Positions 1-7,714 of a DNA stretch of 64,000 bases are shown here, in pieces. The DNA is taken from NCBI RefSeq assembly GCF_000725485.1, contig NZ_JOAG01000043.1, forward strand, positions 1 to 64,000. The letters are read 5' to 3'. The DNA comes from Nonomuraea candida (lineage in GTDB: Bacteria > Actinomycetota > Actinomycetes > Streptosporangiales > Streptosporangiaceae). How positions within the stretch are numbered: the stretch's first letter is position 1; each line of letters starts with the position of its first letter. The position numbers and the translations under genes were made by a program. The notes under the pieces are model-generated. The model made no database searches, was not told the origin of the DNA, and saw only the letters and a program-made list of their open reading frames with translations.

Positions 1-92
1 CGCGCGCTGTCTCACCAGCCAGGTCATACCGCGACAACGATCACCACAGCAACCCGGCGATCTTCAAACCACCTCACGTGCGGAAAACGGGG

Positions 93-1160
93 CTAGCGGA
101 TGTCGCCGCTGTTGCAGGCCACCTCGTTGCGGTCGACGTCGGTGTACCAGGCGTATTCCTCGTGGGTGCCCTTGTAGTAGGGCCCGTCGCCGGCCGCCAC
201 GGCCTCCTTGCAGCTCGCGTGGCGCTTGTCGGGCACCCGCTGACCGCCGGGGCGCGTCGTCGTGGTGCCCGTGCCGGTGGTGGCTCCCGTGCCGGTGGTG
301 GCTCCGGTCGTGCCGGTGCTCCCGATGCCTCCGGTCCCCCCGGTTCCGGTTCCCCCGGTTCCTCCGGTGCCTCCGGTTCCCCCGGTTCCCCCGGTTCCTC
401 CGGTGCCTCCGGGGGTGGTGCCGGTTCCCCCTGTGGTGGTGCCGTCCGGCTGGGTCTGGGTGGCGGGGCCGGTCGGGGCGGTGCTCTGCCCGCCGCCGGG
501 CGGCTGGGAGGCGCCGCCGGTCGGGGCGGGGCCGGTCGGCGCGGGGCTCTGCGCGCCCCCGAGCAGGCGGCCGGCCAGCGCGTCGGCCTCTTCCTTGGTG
601 AACCCGGCGATGCTCACGCTGTCGCCGTCCATCGGCTGGGTGACGATCGGCGCGGCGAGCACGGTCTTCGGCTGGTCGGCCTGCTCGGGCGCCAGCACGA
701 TCGCCACCGGCCGCTGGTCGGGCGCCATCTCGTCGATCAGCGCGACCAGCTTCTCCTTGAACGCGGGCGCGACCGCGATGCGCACCGAGTATTGGCCGTC
801 GTCCTCGCGCAGCGACTCGATCCGCTGCACGGAGGCGACCGTGACCCCGGCTTCCAGCAGGTAGCAGGTCGTCTGCGCCTCGTCGAGCACGGCCGGGTCA
901 CCGGGGCAGGGGGCCGGCTTGGTCTCCAGCACGGGCGCGAAGTGGATGGGCACGGCCAGCCGCTGGGGGGCCGCGCCGCCTAACAACGGCGCGTCCGGGT
1001 TTCTGGTCATCAGAACGGCGACCGTGCCGAGCACGCCTGCGACGAGCACGACGAGGACGAGCGAGACGATCAGCACGATGGTGGTGAGTCTGCTGGCCTT
1101 CGGCTCCCCCGGGTCCGCGGGCGGCGGCTCTTCCGGCTTGTCCATCGATGACGATCCCAT
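93..1160 (-). CDS. Membrane-anchored protein with SecD P1-head-like domain and C-terminal Excalibur motif
   Basis: About 355 residues. A short cytoplasmic start is followed by one membrane segment (about residues 25-50). Residues about 70-195 resemble the P1 head subdomain of SecD/SecF: the stretch ending VTQPMDGDSVSIAGFTKEEA is close to SecD head sequences that read 'APVI..PI.GG..QI.G.FT.EEA'. A long Gly/Thr-rich linker (about 200-305) follows, then a Cys-bounded end with the DVDRNEVAC signature of Excalibur calcium-binding motifs. No other SecD membrane segments are present, so it is not a translocase subunit. A cell-surface role is likely but its task is unknown. Start: ATG at 1160, with an in-frame ATG at 1145 as the alternative. 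Divergent from alanine dehydrogenase. Confidence 0.8.
   Translation of the reverse strand: MGSSSMDKPEEPPPADPGEPKASRLTTIVLIVSLVLVVLVAGVLGTVAVLMTRNPDAPLLGGAAPQRLAVPIHFAPVLETKPAPCPGDPAVLDEAQTTCYLLEAGVTVASVQRIESLREDDGQYSVRIAVAPAFKEKLVALIDEMAPDQRPVAIVLAPEQADQPKTVLAAPIVTQPMDGDSVSIAGFTKEEADALAGRLLGGAQSPAPTGPAPTGGASQPPGGGQSTAPTGPATQTQPDGTTTGGTGTTPGGTGGTGGTGGTGGTGGTGGTGTGGTGGIGSTGTTGATTGTGATTGTGTTTTRPGGQRVPDKRHASCKEAVAAGDGPYYKGTHEEYAWYTDVDRNEVACNSGDIR
325..417 (-). repeat. In-gene minisatellite coding the Gly/Thr linker
   Basis: On the + strand, near-identical 9-base units (ccggttccc, ccggttcct, ccggtgcct and similar) follow one another for about 90 bases. In the gene frame they encode repeated Gly-Gly-Thr. 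The units stay in frame, so copy-number change would only alter linker length. Confidence 0.85.
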
Positions 1161-1295
1161 TCTGACGTTCGGGCTGCCGGTGAGCCTATCGAGGAGAAGG
1201 CGCACCGGGGTAATCAGCCGGATAATCCTCACCCAACCGTGAGATGAGAGGAAGAATGGAGGCGGAAGCGCACGTTCGCCGAGAAGAGTCGAAGC

Positions 1296-2411
1296 ATGAA
1301 CGTCGGGGTGCCACGAGAGGTCAAGAACAGCGAATACCGGGTGGCGCTGACCCCTGCGGGGGTCCACGAGCTGGTGCGGCACGGCCACCGCGTCTTCGTC
1401 GAGCGCGAGGCCGGCGCCGGGTCCGCCATCCCCGACGCCGACTTCGCCGCCGCCGGGGCGGTGCTGGTCCCCGGCGCCGACGAGGTGTGGGGGCAGGCCG
1501 ACCTGGTCATGAAGGTCAAGGAGCCGGTGGCCGAGGAGTATCACCGGCTGCGCAAGGGGCTGGTGCTGTTCACCTACCTGCACCTGGCCGCCTCCCCCGC
1601 CTGCACGCGGGCCGTGCTGGAGTCGGGCTGCACCGCGATCGCCTACGAGACGGTCCAGACGCCGGACGGCGCGCTGCCGCTGCTCGCGCCCATGTCCGAG
1701 GTGGCGGGCCGGCTGGCGCCGCAGGTGGGCGCCTACCACCTGATGCGCTCGGCGGGCGGCAGGGGCGTGCTGATGGGCGGCGTGTCCGGGGTACGGGCGG
1801 CGCACGTGGTCGTGATCGGGGCCGGGGTCTCCGGCATGAACGCCGCCGCCATCGCCCTCGGCATGCAGGCCGAGGTGCTGCTGCTGGACAAGAACATCGA
1901 CAAGCTGCGCCGGGCCGACCTGATCTACCAGGGCCACTGCCAGACCGTCGCCTCCAACACGCTGGAGATCGAGCGCGCGGTCCTGGAGGCCGACCTGGTC
2001 ATCGGCGCGGTGCTGGTACCGGGGGCCAGGGCGCCGGAGCTGGTGAGCAACGAGCTGGTGAGCCGGATGAAGCCGGGCTCGGTGCTGGTGGACATCTCGA
2101 TCGACCAGGGCGGCTGCTTCGCCGACTCCCGGCCGACCACGCACGAGCGGCCGACGTACCGGGTGCACGACTCGGTCTTCTACTGCGTGGCCAACATGCC
2201 GGGCGCCGTGCCGCACACCTCGACGTTCGCGCTGACGAACGTGACGCTGCCGTACGCGCTGGCCATCGCCGACCTGGGCTGGCGGCGCGCGATGCGCGCG
2301 GACCCGGCGCTGGCGGCCGGCCTGAACGCCCACGAGGGCCACCTGACCAGCCGCCCCGTCGCGCAGGCGCACGGCCTGGAGTGGACGGCGCCGCAGGAGG
2401 TGCTCGCCTGA
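1296..2411 (+). CDS. ald: Alanine dehydrogenase
   Basis: The 371-residue product matches the usual length of NAD-dependent L-alanine dehydrogenase, which interconverts L-alanine and pyruvate plus ammonia. It opens with [20 protein letters not shown], the conserved N-terminal signature. The lysine in VMKVKEP and the histidine in YLHLAA correspond to the catalytic pair. The Rossmann dinucleotide loop reads [12 protein letters not shown]. It is a single gene, divergent from the Excalibur protein. A purine-rich GAGAAGAG lies upstream of the ATG at a workable distance. Likely roles are nitrogen assimilation and redox balance under low oxygen, as known for the family. Confidence 0.97.
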   Translation: MNVGVPREVKNSEYRVALTPAGVHELVRHGHRVFVEREAGAGSAIPDADFAAAGAVLVPGADEVWGQADLVMKVKEPVAEEYHRLRKGLVLFTYLHLAASPACTRAVLESGCTAIAYETVQTPDGALPLLAPMSEVAGRLAPQVGAYHLMRSAGGRGVLMGGVSGVRAAHVVVIGAGVSGMNAAAIALGMQAEVLLLDKNIDKLRRADLIYQGHCQTVASNTLEIERAVLEADLVIGAVLVPGARAPELVSNELVSRMKPGSVLVDISIDQGGCFADSRPTTHERPTYRVHDSVFYCVANMPGAVPHTSTFALTNVTLPYALAIADLGWRRAMRADPALAAGLNAHEGHLTSRPVAQAHGLEWTAPQEVLA

Positions 2412-2486
2412 CGGCGTGGCGGGTTTGGTCACCGTCAAGTTACGGTAAGTAGCGATCAACTACTCACCGTGACGAACGGAGTGGCG

Positions 2487-2984
2487 ATGTCCCCGATCAC
2501 CTTCCGCCAGAGCGCCGAGCGCAACTTCGACGACCTCGACACCGACGGCGACGGCTTCCTGACCCGCTACGACTACATGGCCCTGGCCCAGCGGCGGCTG
2601 GAACAGACCGGCCTGCGGCCCGACTCCCCGGAGGGAGAGGCGGTGATCGACGCCCATCTGAGCGCCTGGGACACCCACGCCCGCGGCCTCGACGCCGACC
2701 GCGACGGGCAGATCAGCAGGGACGAATACGTCAGATCGTTCGACCTGCTGGCCCGGATGGGCGTCCTGGAGACGGTGCTGGAGCCGATCTCCAGAGCCAC
2801 CTTCGCCGCGGCCGACCGTGACGGCGACGGCGCGATCAGCGCCGAGGAGTTCGGCCTGCTCTGGGACCGCCCCGGCACCGACCTCACCGGCGCCTTCACC
2901 AGGGCCGACGCCGACGGCGACGGGCGCATCACCTTCGAGGAGTTCGCCCGCGCCCGCTTCGGCCTGCTCATGGGCGAGGTCTGA
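2487..2984 (+). CDS. EF-hand calcium-binding protein (calerythrin-like)
   Basis: About 165 residues with four EF-hand loops. The first, third and fourth keep the D-x-D-x-D-G pattern (DTDGDGFLTRYD, DRDGDGAISAEE, DADGDGRITFEE). The second reads DADRDGQISRDE. Length and arrangement match calerythrin and related bacterial sarcoplasmic-type calcium buffers. No signal peptide is seen, so it should be cytoplasmic. The ATG at 2487 is chosen because GGAG at 2478-2481 sits five bases upstream; an in-frame GTG at 2469 is the alternative. A strong terminator follows directly. Confidence 0.93.
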   Translation: MSPITFRQSAERNFDDLDTDGDGFLTRYDYMALAQRRLEQTGLRPDSPEGEAVIDAHLSAWDTHARGLDADRDGQISRDEYVRSFDLLARMGVLETVLEPISRATFAAADRDGDGAISAEEFGLLWDRPGTDLTGAFTRADADGDGRITFEEFARARFGLLMGEV

Positions 2985-2989
2985 GCGGC

Positions 2990-3027
2990 GAGAAGAAGGG
3001 CCCGGCATGAGCCGGGCCCTTCTTCTC
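2990..3027. terminator. Intrinsic terminator between convergent genes
   Basis: A perfect 17-bp stem (GAGAAGAAGGGCCCGGC and its complement) is closed by a four-base ATGA loop. It lies between the stop of the EF-hand gene and the stop of the DUF3105 gene, which face each other. The symmetry lets it act in both directions, and the T-rich TTCTTCTC arm supplies a partial U-tract in each. Confidence 0.9.
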
Positions 3028-3050
3028 AGTGGCTTTTACTCCTGCCGGCT

Positions 3051-3758
3051 CTACTGCTGCTGGCTGGGCGACGGGGAGAGGGTCTCCATCGGCGTCTGCT
3101 GCTGGCCCGTGGGCGCGGGCGGCAGCGGCGCCTGGTCGGCCGTGGTGGTGATCGCGTCGGCGCCGCCGCAGGTCGCGCCCGGCTCCGGCGTGTCAGGGCC
3201 GTTCTGGTAGCGCTTGATGAACGCTCCGAGCTTCGGGTCCTGCGGGTCGGTCAGCTTGAGCTGGTGCCCCCAGGAGGAGACCACGATCGGCGAGGGCAGG
3301 TTGGGGAACGGGCTCATCAGCATGTAGTCCTGCTGCCCGGTCGAGGACGCGACCTCCTTGAGCTGGTCGATCTGCGCCTTGGGCAGGTCGGGCCGGTAGG
3401 TGATCCAGATCGCGCCGTGCTCCAGCGAGTGCACCGCGTGCTCGCTGTGGATCGGCTTGTCGTAGATCGCGCACTGCTGCCAGTAGTTGTTGTGCTCCCC
3501 GCCCACCGGCGGCGTCTCCTTGTAGGACACCGTGGTCCAGACGTGCTGACCGGCGTCGTACTTGACGCTGCTCACGGCGTCGAGCGAGGTCTGCCGCGCC
3601 TGGTTGACCAGGTAGAAGCCCACCACGCCGACGAGCACCACGATGATGAGCCCACCTGTGCCCCACATCAGCAGCGCGGCGCGGCGTTGTTTGCGCTTCT
3701 GCTCGGCCCGCAGCTTCTGCAGGTGCTCGCGCCTCGCCTGCGCCTTCTCCTTCGTCAT
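3051..3758 (-). CDS. DUF3105 membrane-anchored protein
   Basis: About 235 residues. A basic, coiled-coil-prone N-terminus precedes a single membrane segment (about 27-50). The extracytoplasmic DUF3105 domain contains YKETPPVGGEHNNYWQQC and HSLEHGAIWITY, the conserved His/Cys-containing signatures of the family. The tail is Pro/Gln rich. The start at 3758 follows GGAGGAGCG, a near-ideal ribosome site. The function of the family is not established. Its His-rich motifs and its frequent pairing with DUF305 proteins, seen here as the divergent neighbour, suggest metal handling at the envelope; that is an inference. Confidence 0.9.
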   Translation of the reverse strand: MTKEKAQARREHLQKLRAEQKRKQRRAALLMWGTGGLIIVVLVGVVGFYLVNQARQTSLDAVSSVKYDAGQHVWTTVSYKETPPVGGEHNNYWQQCAIYDKPIHSEHAVHSLEHGAIWITYRPDLPKAQIDQLKEVASSTGQQDYMLMSPFPNLPSPIVVSSWGHQLKLTDPQDPKLGAFIKRYQNGPDTPEPGATCGGADAITTTADQAPLPPAPTGQQQTPMETLSPSPSQQQ

Positions 3759-3879
3759 CGCTCCTCCATCGGCGTACCAACTCCGGGTCACCCTATGCCC
3801 TCCGGGCGTATGCGGAGAATAGGAGGCGCATAAGGGTCCGATCACAGGTCCGTCCACAGCTGGGTACGCTGGACGCGCC

Positions 3880-4521
3880 ATGGAAAAGCCTGCGAGAAGA
3901 CCCCTGCTGATCGTCTGCGGCGTGCTGGTGCTCGCCGCGGCCGCGTTCCTGCTGTTCGGCCGGGACGGCACGCCCGGCGACACCTCGGCCGAGGCCGGGT
4001 TCGCCCGCGACATGGCCACGCACCACGCCCAGGCCGTCGACATGGCCTTCACCATCAGGGACAAGGATCCCGCGCGCGAGATCCGCAGCCTGGCCTTCGA
4101 CATCATCAACACCCAGGCCAACCAGCGCGGCATGTTCCAGGGCTGGTTGCAGCAGTGGGGGCTCAACCAGGCGACCGACCAGCCGGCGATGGCCTGGATG
4201 AGCGGTCACGGCCACGGCGCCACGCCCGGCGCCGCCGCCACGCCCGGCGTCATGCCGGGCATGGCCACGCCCGAGGAGCTGGCCAGGCTCAGGGAGGCCC
4301 GGGGCACGCAGGCCGAGGTGCTGTTCCTGCAGCTCATGATCCGCCACCATGAGGGTGGCGTGGAGATGGCCGAGGGGCTGCTCAAGCTCTCCACCCGCAA
4401 CGAGGTGGTCAGCATGGCGCGGAAGATCGTCGACGGGCAGAGCGGGGAGATCAAGCTCATGACGGAGCTGCTCGCGCAGCGGGGCGCGCAACCGCTGCCG
4501 TCGATCCTGAAGCCGCAATAG
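3880..4521 (+). CDS. DUF305 family exported protein
   Basis: 213 residues with an N-terminal membrane or signal segment (about 8-28). The mature part has two copies of the DUF305 four-helix hallmark: FARDMATHHAQAVDMA and FLQLMIRHHEGGVEMA. Each holds an M-x-x-H-H motif thought to bind copper or other metals in this ferritin-like family. A His/Gly/Met-rich linker (SGHGHGATPG to MPGM) lies between the halves and adds metal-ligand potential. It is divergent from DUF3105 with about 120 bp between them, so the two probably share a promoter region. The next gene begins four bases downstream. Confidence 0.93.
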   Translation: MEKPARRPLLIVCGVLVLAAAAFLLFGRDGTPGDTSAEAGFARDMATHHAQAVDMAFTIRDKDPAREIRSLAFDIINTQANQRGMFQGWLQQWGLNQATDQPAMAWMSGHGHGATPGAAATPGVMPGMATPEELARLREARGTQAEVLFLQLMIRHHEGGVEMAEGLLKLSTRNEVVSMARKIVDGQSGEIKLMTELLAQRGAQPLPSILKPQ

Positions 4522-4524
4522 GCG

Positions 4525-5925
4525 ATGAGCGCCGACGCCGTCGTCGTGGGCTCCGGGCCCAACGGGCTGATGGCCGCGGTCCTGCTGGCCCGCGCCGGCC
4601 GCAAGGTGCTGCTGCTGGAGGCCGCCGAACGGTTCGGCGGCGGGCTGAGGTCCGCCGAGCTGACGCTGCCCGGGCACGTCCACGACGTCGGCGCGACCGT
4701 GATGGCGATGGCGCTGGCCTCTCCGGCGTTCCGGGGGCTGGCGCTGAAGGGGGTCGAGTTCGCCCACCCGCCCGTGGTCATGGCCCACCCCCTCGACGAC
4801 CGGCCCGCCGTCCTGCTCCACCGCGACGCCCGCCGCACCGCCGAAGGGCTCGGACGCGACGGGCGGGCCTGGCTGGCGACCGCCGGGATGGCGGCGGACG
4901 GCGGGTTCCCGCTCATGGAGCTGCTGCTCAAGCCCCTGGGGCCGTGGCCGGCGCGGCCCTCGGCCTTCGCGCGGGCGGCCTGGTTCGGGCCGGCGGCGGC
5001 GCTGCCCGCCACGACGTTCGCCAGGCACGCGTTCCGCGGCGTGGCGGCGCGGGCGCTGCTCGCGGGGCTGGCCGCGCACTCGATGCTCGACCTGCGCGCG
5101 CCCATCTCGGCCGGCTACGGGCTGGTGCTGGGCGCGCTGGCCCACCTGGTGGGCTGGCCGGTGGTGCGGGGCGGCTCGCAGGTGCTGGCCGACGCGCTCG
5201 TGGCCGAGCTGAGGGCGCTGGGCGGGGAGGCGGTGGCCGGGCACCGGGTGCGGCGGCTGGCCGAGCTGGACGCCCCGATCCTGGTGCTCGACGTGACGCC
5301 CCGGCAGCTGCTCGCGCTGGCCGACCTGCCCGCGCGCTACCGCCGCCGGCTGGAGCGCTACCGCTACGGGCCGGGGGTGTTCAAGATGGACTGGGCCCTC
5401 GACGGGCCGGTGCCGTGGCGCGATCCGGCGGTGGCCGGGGCCGGCACGGTGCACCTGGGCGGCACGCTGGAGGAGATCGCGATCGGCGAGGCCGAGGCGG
5501 TCGCCGGGCGGGTCTCGCCCCGCCCGTACGTGCTGCTCGTGCAGCCCTGCACCGCCGATCCGACGCGCGGCGGGCACACCCTGTGGGCCTACTGCCACGT
5601 CCCTCACGGCTCGCGGGCCGACCTGACCGGCGCGATCGAGGCCCAGATCGAGCGGTACGCCCCCGGCTTCCGCGACCGCGTGCTGGCCAGGCACACGATG
5701 GGGCCGGCCGACCTGGAGGCGGCCGACGCCAACCTGGTGGGCGGGGACATCGGGGGCGGGCTGGCGAGCCTGGGCCAGTTCCTGCGCCGCCCCGTCTGGT
5801 CGCCGGCCCCGTGGCGCACCCCGCTGCCGGGGGTGTTCCTCTGCTCGTCCTCGACTCCGCCGGGGCCGGGCGTGCACGGCATGGGCGGCTGGCAGGCCGC
5901 CCGCCTGGCCCTGCGCTCCCGCTGA
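4525..5925 (+). CDS. FAD-dependent oxidoreductase, phytoene desaturase-like
   Basis: 466 residues. The N-terminal dinucleotide fold reads AVVVGSGPNGLMAAVLLARAG, followed by an acidic strand end (LLEAAERFGGGLRS), as in the phytoene dehydrogenase/NAD(P)-FAD amine oxidoreductase family. The C-terminal FAD-closing motif reads GVHGMGGWQAARLAL. No crt genes or lipid cyclases are nearby, so the substrate cannot be read from context. The ATG lies four bases after the DUF305 stop, suggesting co-transcription. It is followed by a GC-rich tandem repeat before the convergent threonine-aldolase-like gene. Confidence 0.88.
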   Translation: MSADAVVVGSGPNGLMAAVLLARAGRKVLLLEAAERFGGGLRSAELTLPGHVHDVGATVMAMALASPAFRGLALKGVEFAHPPVVMAHPLDDRPAVLLHRDARRTAEGLGRDGRAWLATAGMAADGGFPLMELLLKPLGPWPARPSAFARAAWFGPAAALPATTFARHAFRGVAARALLAGLAAHSMLDLRAPISAGYGLVLGALAHLVGWPVVRGGSQVLADALVAELRALGGEAVAGHRVRRLAELDAPILVLDVTPRQLLALADLPARYRRRLERYRYGPGVFKMDWALDGPVPWRDPAVAGAGTVHLGGTLEEIAIGEAEAVAGRVSPRPYVLLVQPCTADPTRGGHTLWAYCHVPHGSRADLTGAIEAQIERYAPGFRDRVLARHTMGPADLEAADANLVGGDIGGGLASLGQFLRRPVWSPAPWRTPLPGVFLCSSSTPPGPGVHGMGGWQAARLALRSR

Positions 5926-6028
5926 CCCGGCCGGACCCGCCCGGCCCGGCTCACCCGACCGGCCGGAACCCGCCTGGCCCGGCTCACCTGACCGGCCGGG
6001 GCGCGGCTGGCCCGGCCGGGGCGCGGGT
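5926..6028. repeat. GC-rich intergenic tandem repeat
   Basis: About three imperfect units of roughly 32 bases, each built from ACCGGCCGGAACCCGCCTGG followed by CCCGGCTCACCTG or variants. It fills the gap between the stop of the FAD oxidoreductase and the stop of the convergent threonine-aldolase-like gene. No coding meaning is seen. Confidence 0.7.
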
Positions 6029-6029
6029 G

Positions 6030-7088
6030 TCAGGGGGAGGTCGCGGACACCTCTTCGGCGAGGGCGGCGGCGAAGTCGTCGACGTCCTGCTCGGTCGTGT
6101 CGAAGGCGCACATCCACCGCACCTCCCCCGTCTCGTTGTTCCAGGTGTAGAACCTGAAGCGCTTGCGCAGCCGCTCGGCGGCGTCCGCGGGCAGCACGGC
6201 GAAGACGGCGTTGGCCTCGACCTCCCGGGTCACCTCCACGCCGGGGACGCCCCGCACCGCCTCGGCCAGCCGCCGCGCCATGGCGTTGGCCCGCCGGGCG
6301 TTGCGCAGCCACAGGTCGCCCGAGAGCAGCGCCTCGAACTGCACCGACACGAAGCGCATCTTCGACGACAGCTGCATGAGCGTCTTGCGCAGGTAGTCGA
6401 TCCCGGTCGCGGCCTCGGGGTCGAGCACGACGACGGCCTCGCCGTACATCAGGCCGATCTTCGTGCCGCCGAAGGAGAGCACGTCCACGCCGGCGTCGGT
6501 GGTCAGCGCCCGCAGCGGCACGTCCAGCGCGGCGGCGGCGTTGGTCAGCCGCGAGCCGTCGAGATGCACGCGCATGCCCAGGCCGTGGGCGTGCGCGCAG
6601 ATCGCGGCGATCTCGTCGGGCGTGTAGAGGGTGCCCAGCTCGGTGGTGTTGGAGATGGACACCACCTTGGGCTGGGCGCGGTGCACGTCGCCGAAGCCCC
6701 ACGCCTGCGCGTCGATCAGCTCGGGGGTGAGCTTGCCGTCGGGCGTGGGCACGGTCAGCAGCTTGATGCCGCCCGCGACCTCCGGGGCGCCGCCCTCGTC
6801 GGTGTGGATGTGGGCGCTCTCCGCGCAGATGACGGCCTCCCACGGGGCCAGCATCGAGCGCAGCGAGACGACGTTGGCGGCGGTGCCGTTGAAGACCGGC
6901 CACGCCCGCGCCCGCTCGCCGAAGTGCCGGCGGAAGACCTCCCCCATCGCCTCGGTGTAGACGTCGTCGCCGTAGGCGACCTGGTGGCCCTCGTTGGCCG
7001 CGACGATGGCCTGGAGGATCTCGGGGTGCACCCCCGCGTAGTTGTCGCTGGCGAAGGCTTTGAGACGGGGGTCGTGCCGGGGGATCAA
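6030..7088 (-). CDS. Low-specificity L-threonine aldolase-like PLP enzyme
   Basis: About 352 residues, a fold-type I PLP enzyme of the beta-eliminating lyase/threonine aldolase family. It begins with RHDPRLKAFASDNYAGVHPE. Family marks include AYGDDVYTEAM near the N-terminus, HLDGSRLTNAA (PLP-binding aspartate region) and VDVLSFGGTKIGLMYGEA, which carries the lysine that binds PLP. The start is placed at a TTG (7086-7088) that overlaps the stop of the upstream SDR gene as TTGA, the same coupling as elsewhere in this operon. The reaction on threonine is known for the family, but the true substrate here is open because of the operon partners. Confidence 0.85.
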   Translation of the reverse strand: MIPRHDPRLKAFASDNYAGVHPEILQAIVAANEGHQVAYGDDVYTEAMGEVFRRHFGERARAWPVFNGTAANVVSLRSMLAPWEAVICAESAHIHTDEGGAPEVAGGIKLLTVPTPDGKLTPELIDAQAWGFGDVHRAQPKVVSISNTTELGTLYTPDEIAAICAHAHGLGMRVHLDGSRLTNAAAALDVPLRALTTDAGVDVLSFGGTKIGLMYGEAVVVLDPEAATGIDYLRKTLMQLSSKMRFVSVQFEALLSGDLWLRNARRANAMARRLAEAVRGVPGVEVTREVEANAVFAVLPADAAERLRKRFRFYTWNNETGEVRWMCAFDTTEQDVDDFAAALAEEVSATSP

Positions 7089-7714
7089 GAAGTGAGGTCC
7101 AATCGTGTGCCGTTGATCTCGGCGGCGGGGCGGTCGTAGAGATCGCCGATGGCCGCCGCGAGGTCGTTGACGTCGGTGAAACCGCGGAAGCGGGCGTCGG
7201 GGTCGGCGGCCCGCATGGCGTCGTTCACCAGGGCTTTCACCACGAGGATAACCGCCGCGGAAGACGTGTCCCGCAGCGCGTCGGCCAGGGAGAGCGTCCA
7301 CGCCTCCGCCGCCGCCTTCGCCGCCGCGTAGACCGCGCCGCCGGCGGACGGGGCCTGGGCGGCCTTGGCGGAGACGATCACGAAGCGGCCGTTCCCGCTG
7401 CGGCGCAGCAGCGGCTCGAAGGCCAGCGACACGTGCTGGAGGGTGCGGATCAGCAGGTCGTGCAGGGTGTCCCAGTCGCCGAGGTCGGTCTCGGCGAACG
7501 AGCGGCTGCCGCGCCAGCCGCCCACCAGGTGCACCACGCCGTCCACCCGGCCGTGCTCGCGCTCGATGCGATCGGCCAGCCCTTGTACGGCGGCGCGGTC
7601 GAGCAGGTCCACGTCCTGCTTGTCGACGCCGATCACGGTGTGCCCATTTTTCCGGAAATATCCGGAAACGGCGTCACCGGTGGGCCCGCCGGCCCCCGTC
7701 ACCAGAATGATCAT
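7085..7714 (-). CDS. SDR family oxidoreductase
   Basis: 209 residues. The Rossmann start reads MIILVTGAGGPTGDAVSGYF, and the later segment IVSAKAAQAPSAGGAVYAAAK holds the Ser-Tyr-xxx-Lys catalytic arrangement. It is shorter than classical SDRs and belongs with the compact group often encoded beside DUF6421 genes. Its ATG overlaps the DUF6421 stop (ATGA) and its stop overlaps the TTG start of the aldolase-like gene, so the three products are translationally coupled and probably made in fixed ratio. NAD(P)-dependent activity is inferred; the substrate is unknown. Confidence 0.88.
   Translation of the reverse strand: MIILVTGAGGPTGDAVSGYFRKNGHTVIGVDKQDVDLLDRAAVQGLADRIEREHGRVDGVVHLVGGWRGSRSFAETDLGDWDTLHDLLIRTLQHVSLAFEPLLRRSGNGRFVIVSAKAAQAPSAGGAVYAAAKAAAEAWTLSLADALRDTSSAAVILVVKALVNDAMRAADPDARFRGFTDVNDLAAAIGDLYDRPAAEINGTRLDLTS

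Noticed and set aside
3793..6903. Very long open frame on the minus strand opposite the DUF305 and FAD oxidoreductase genes
   Set aside because: GC-rich shadow frame. Its translation is Arg/Gly/His rich with no domains, while the opposite strand holds well-recognised proteins.
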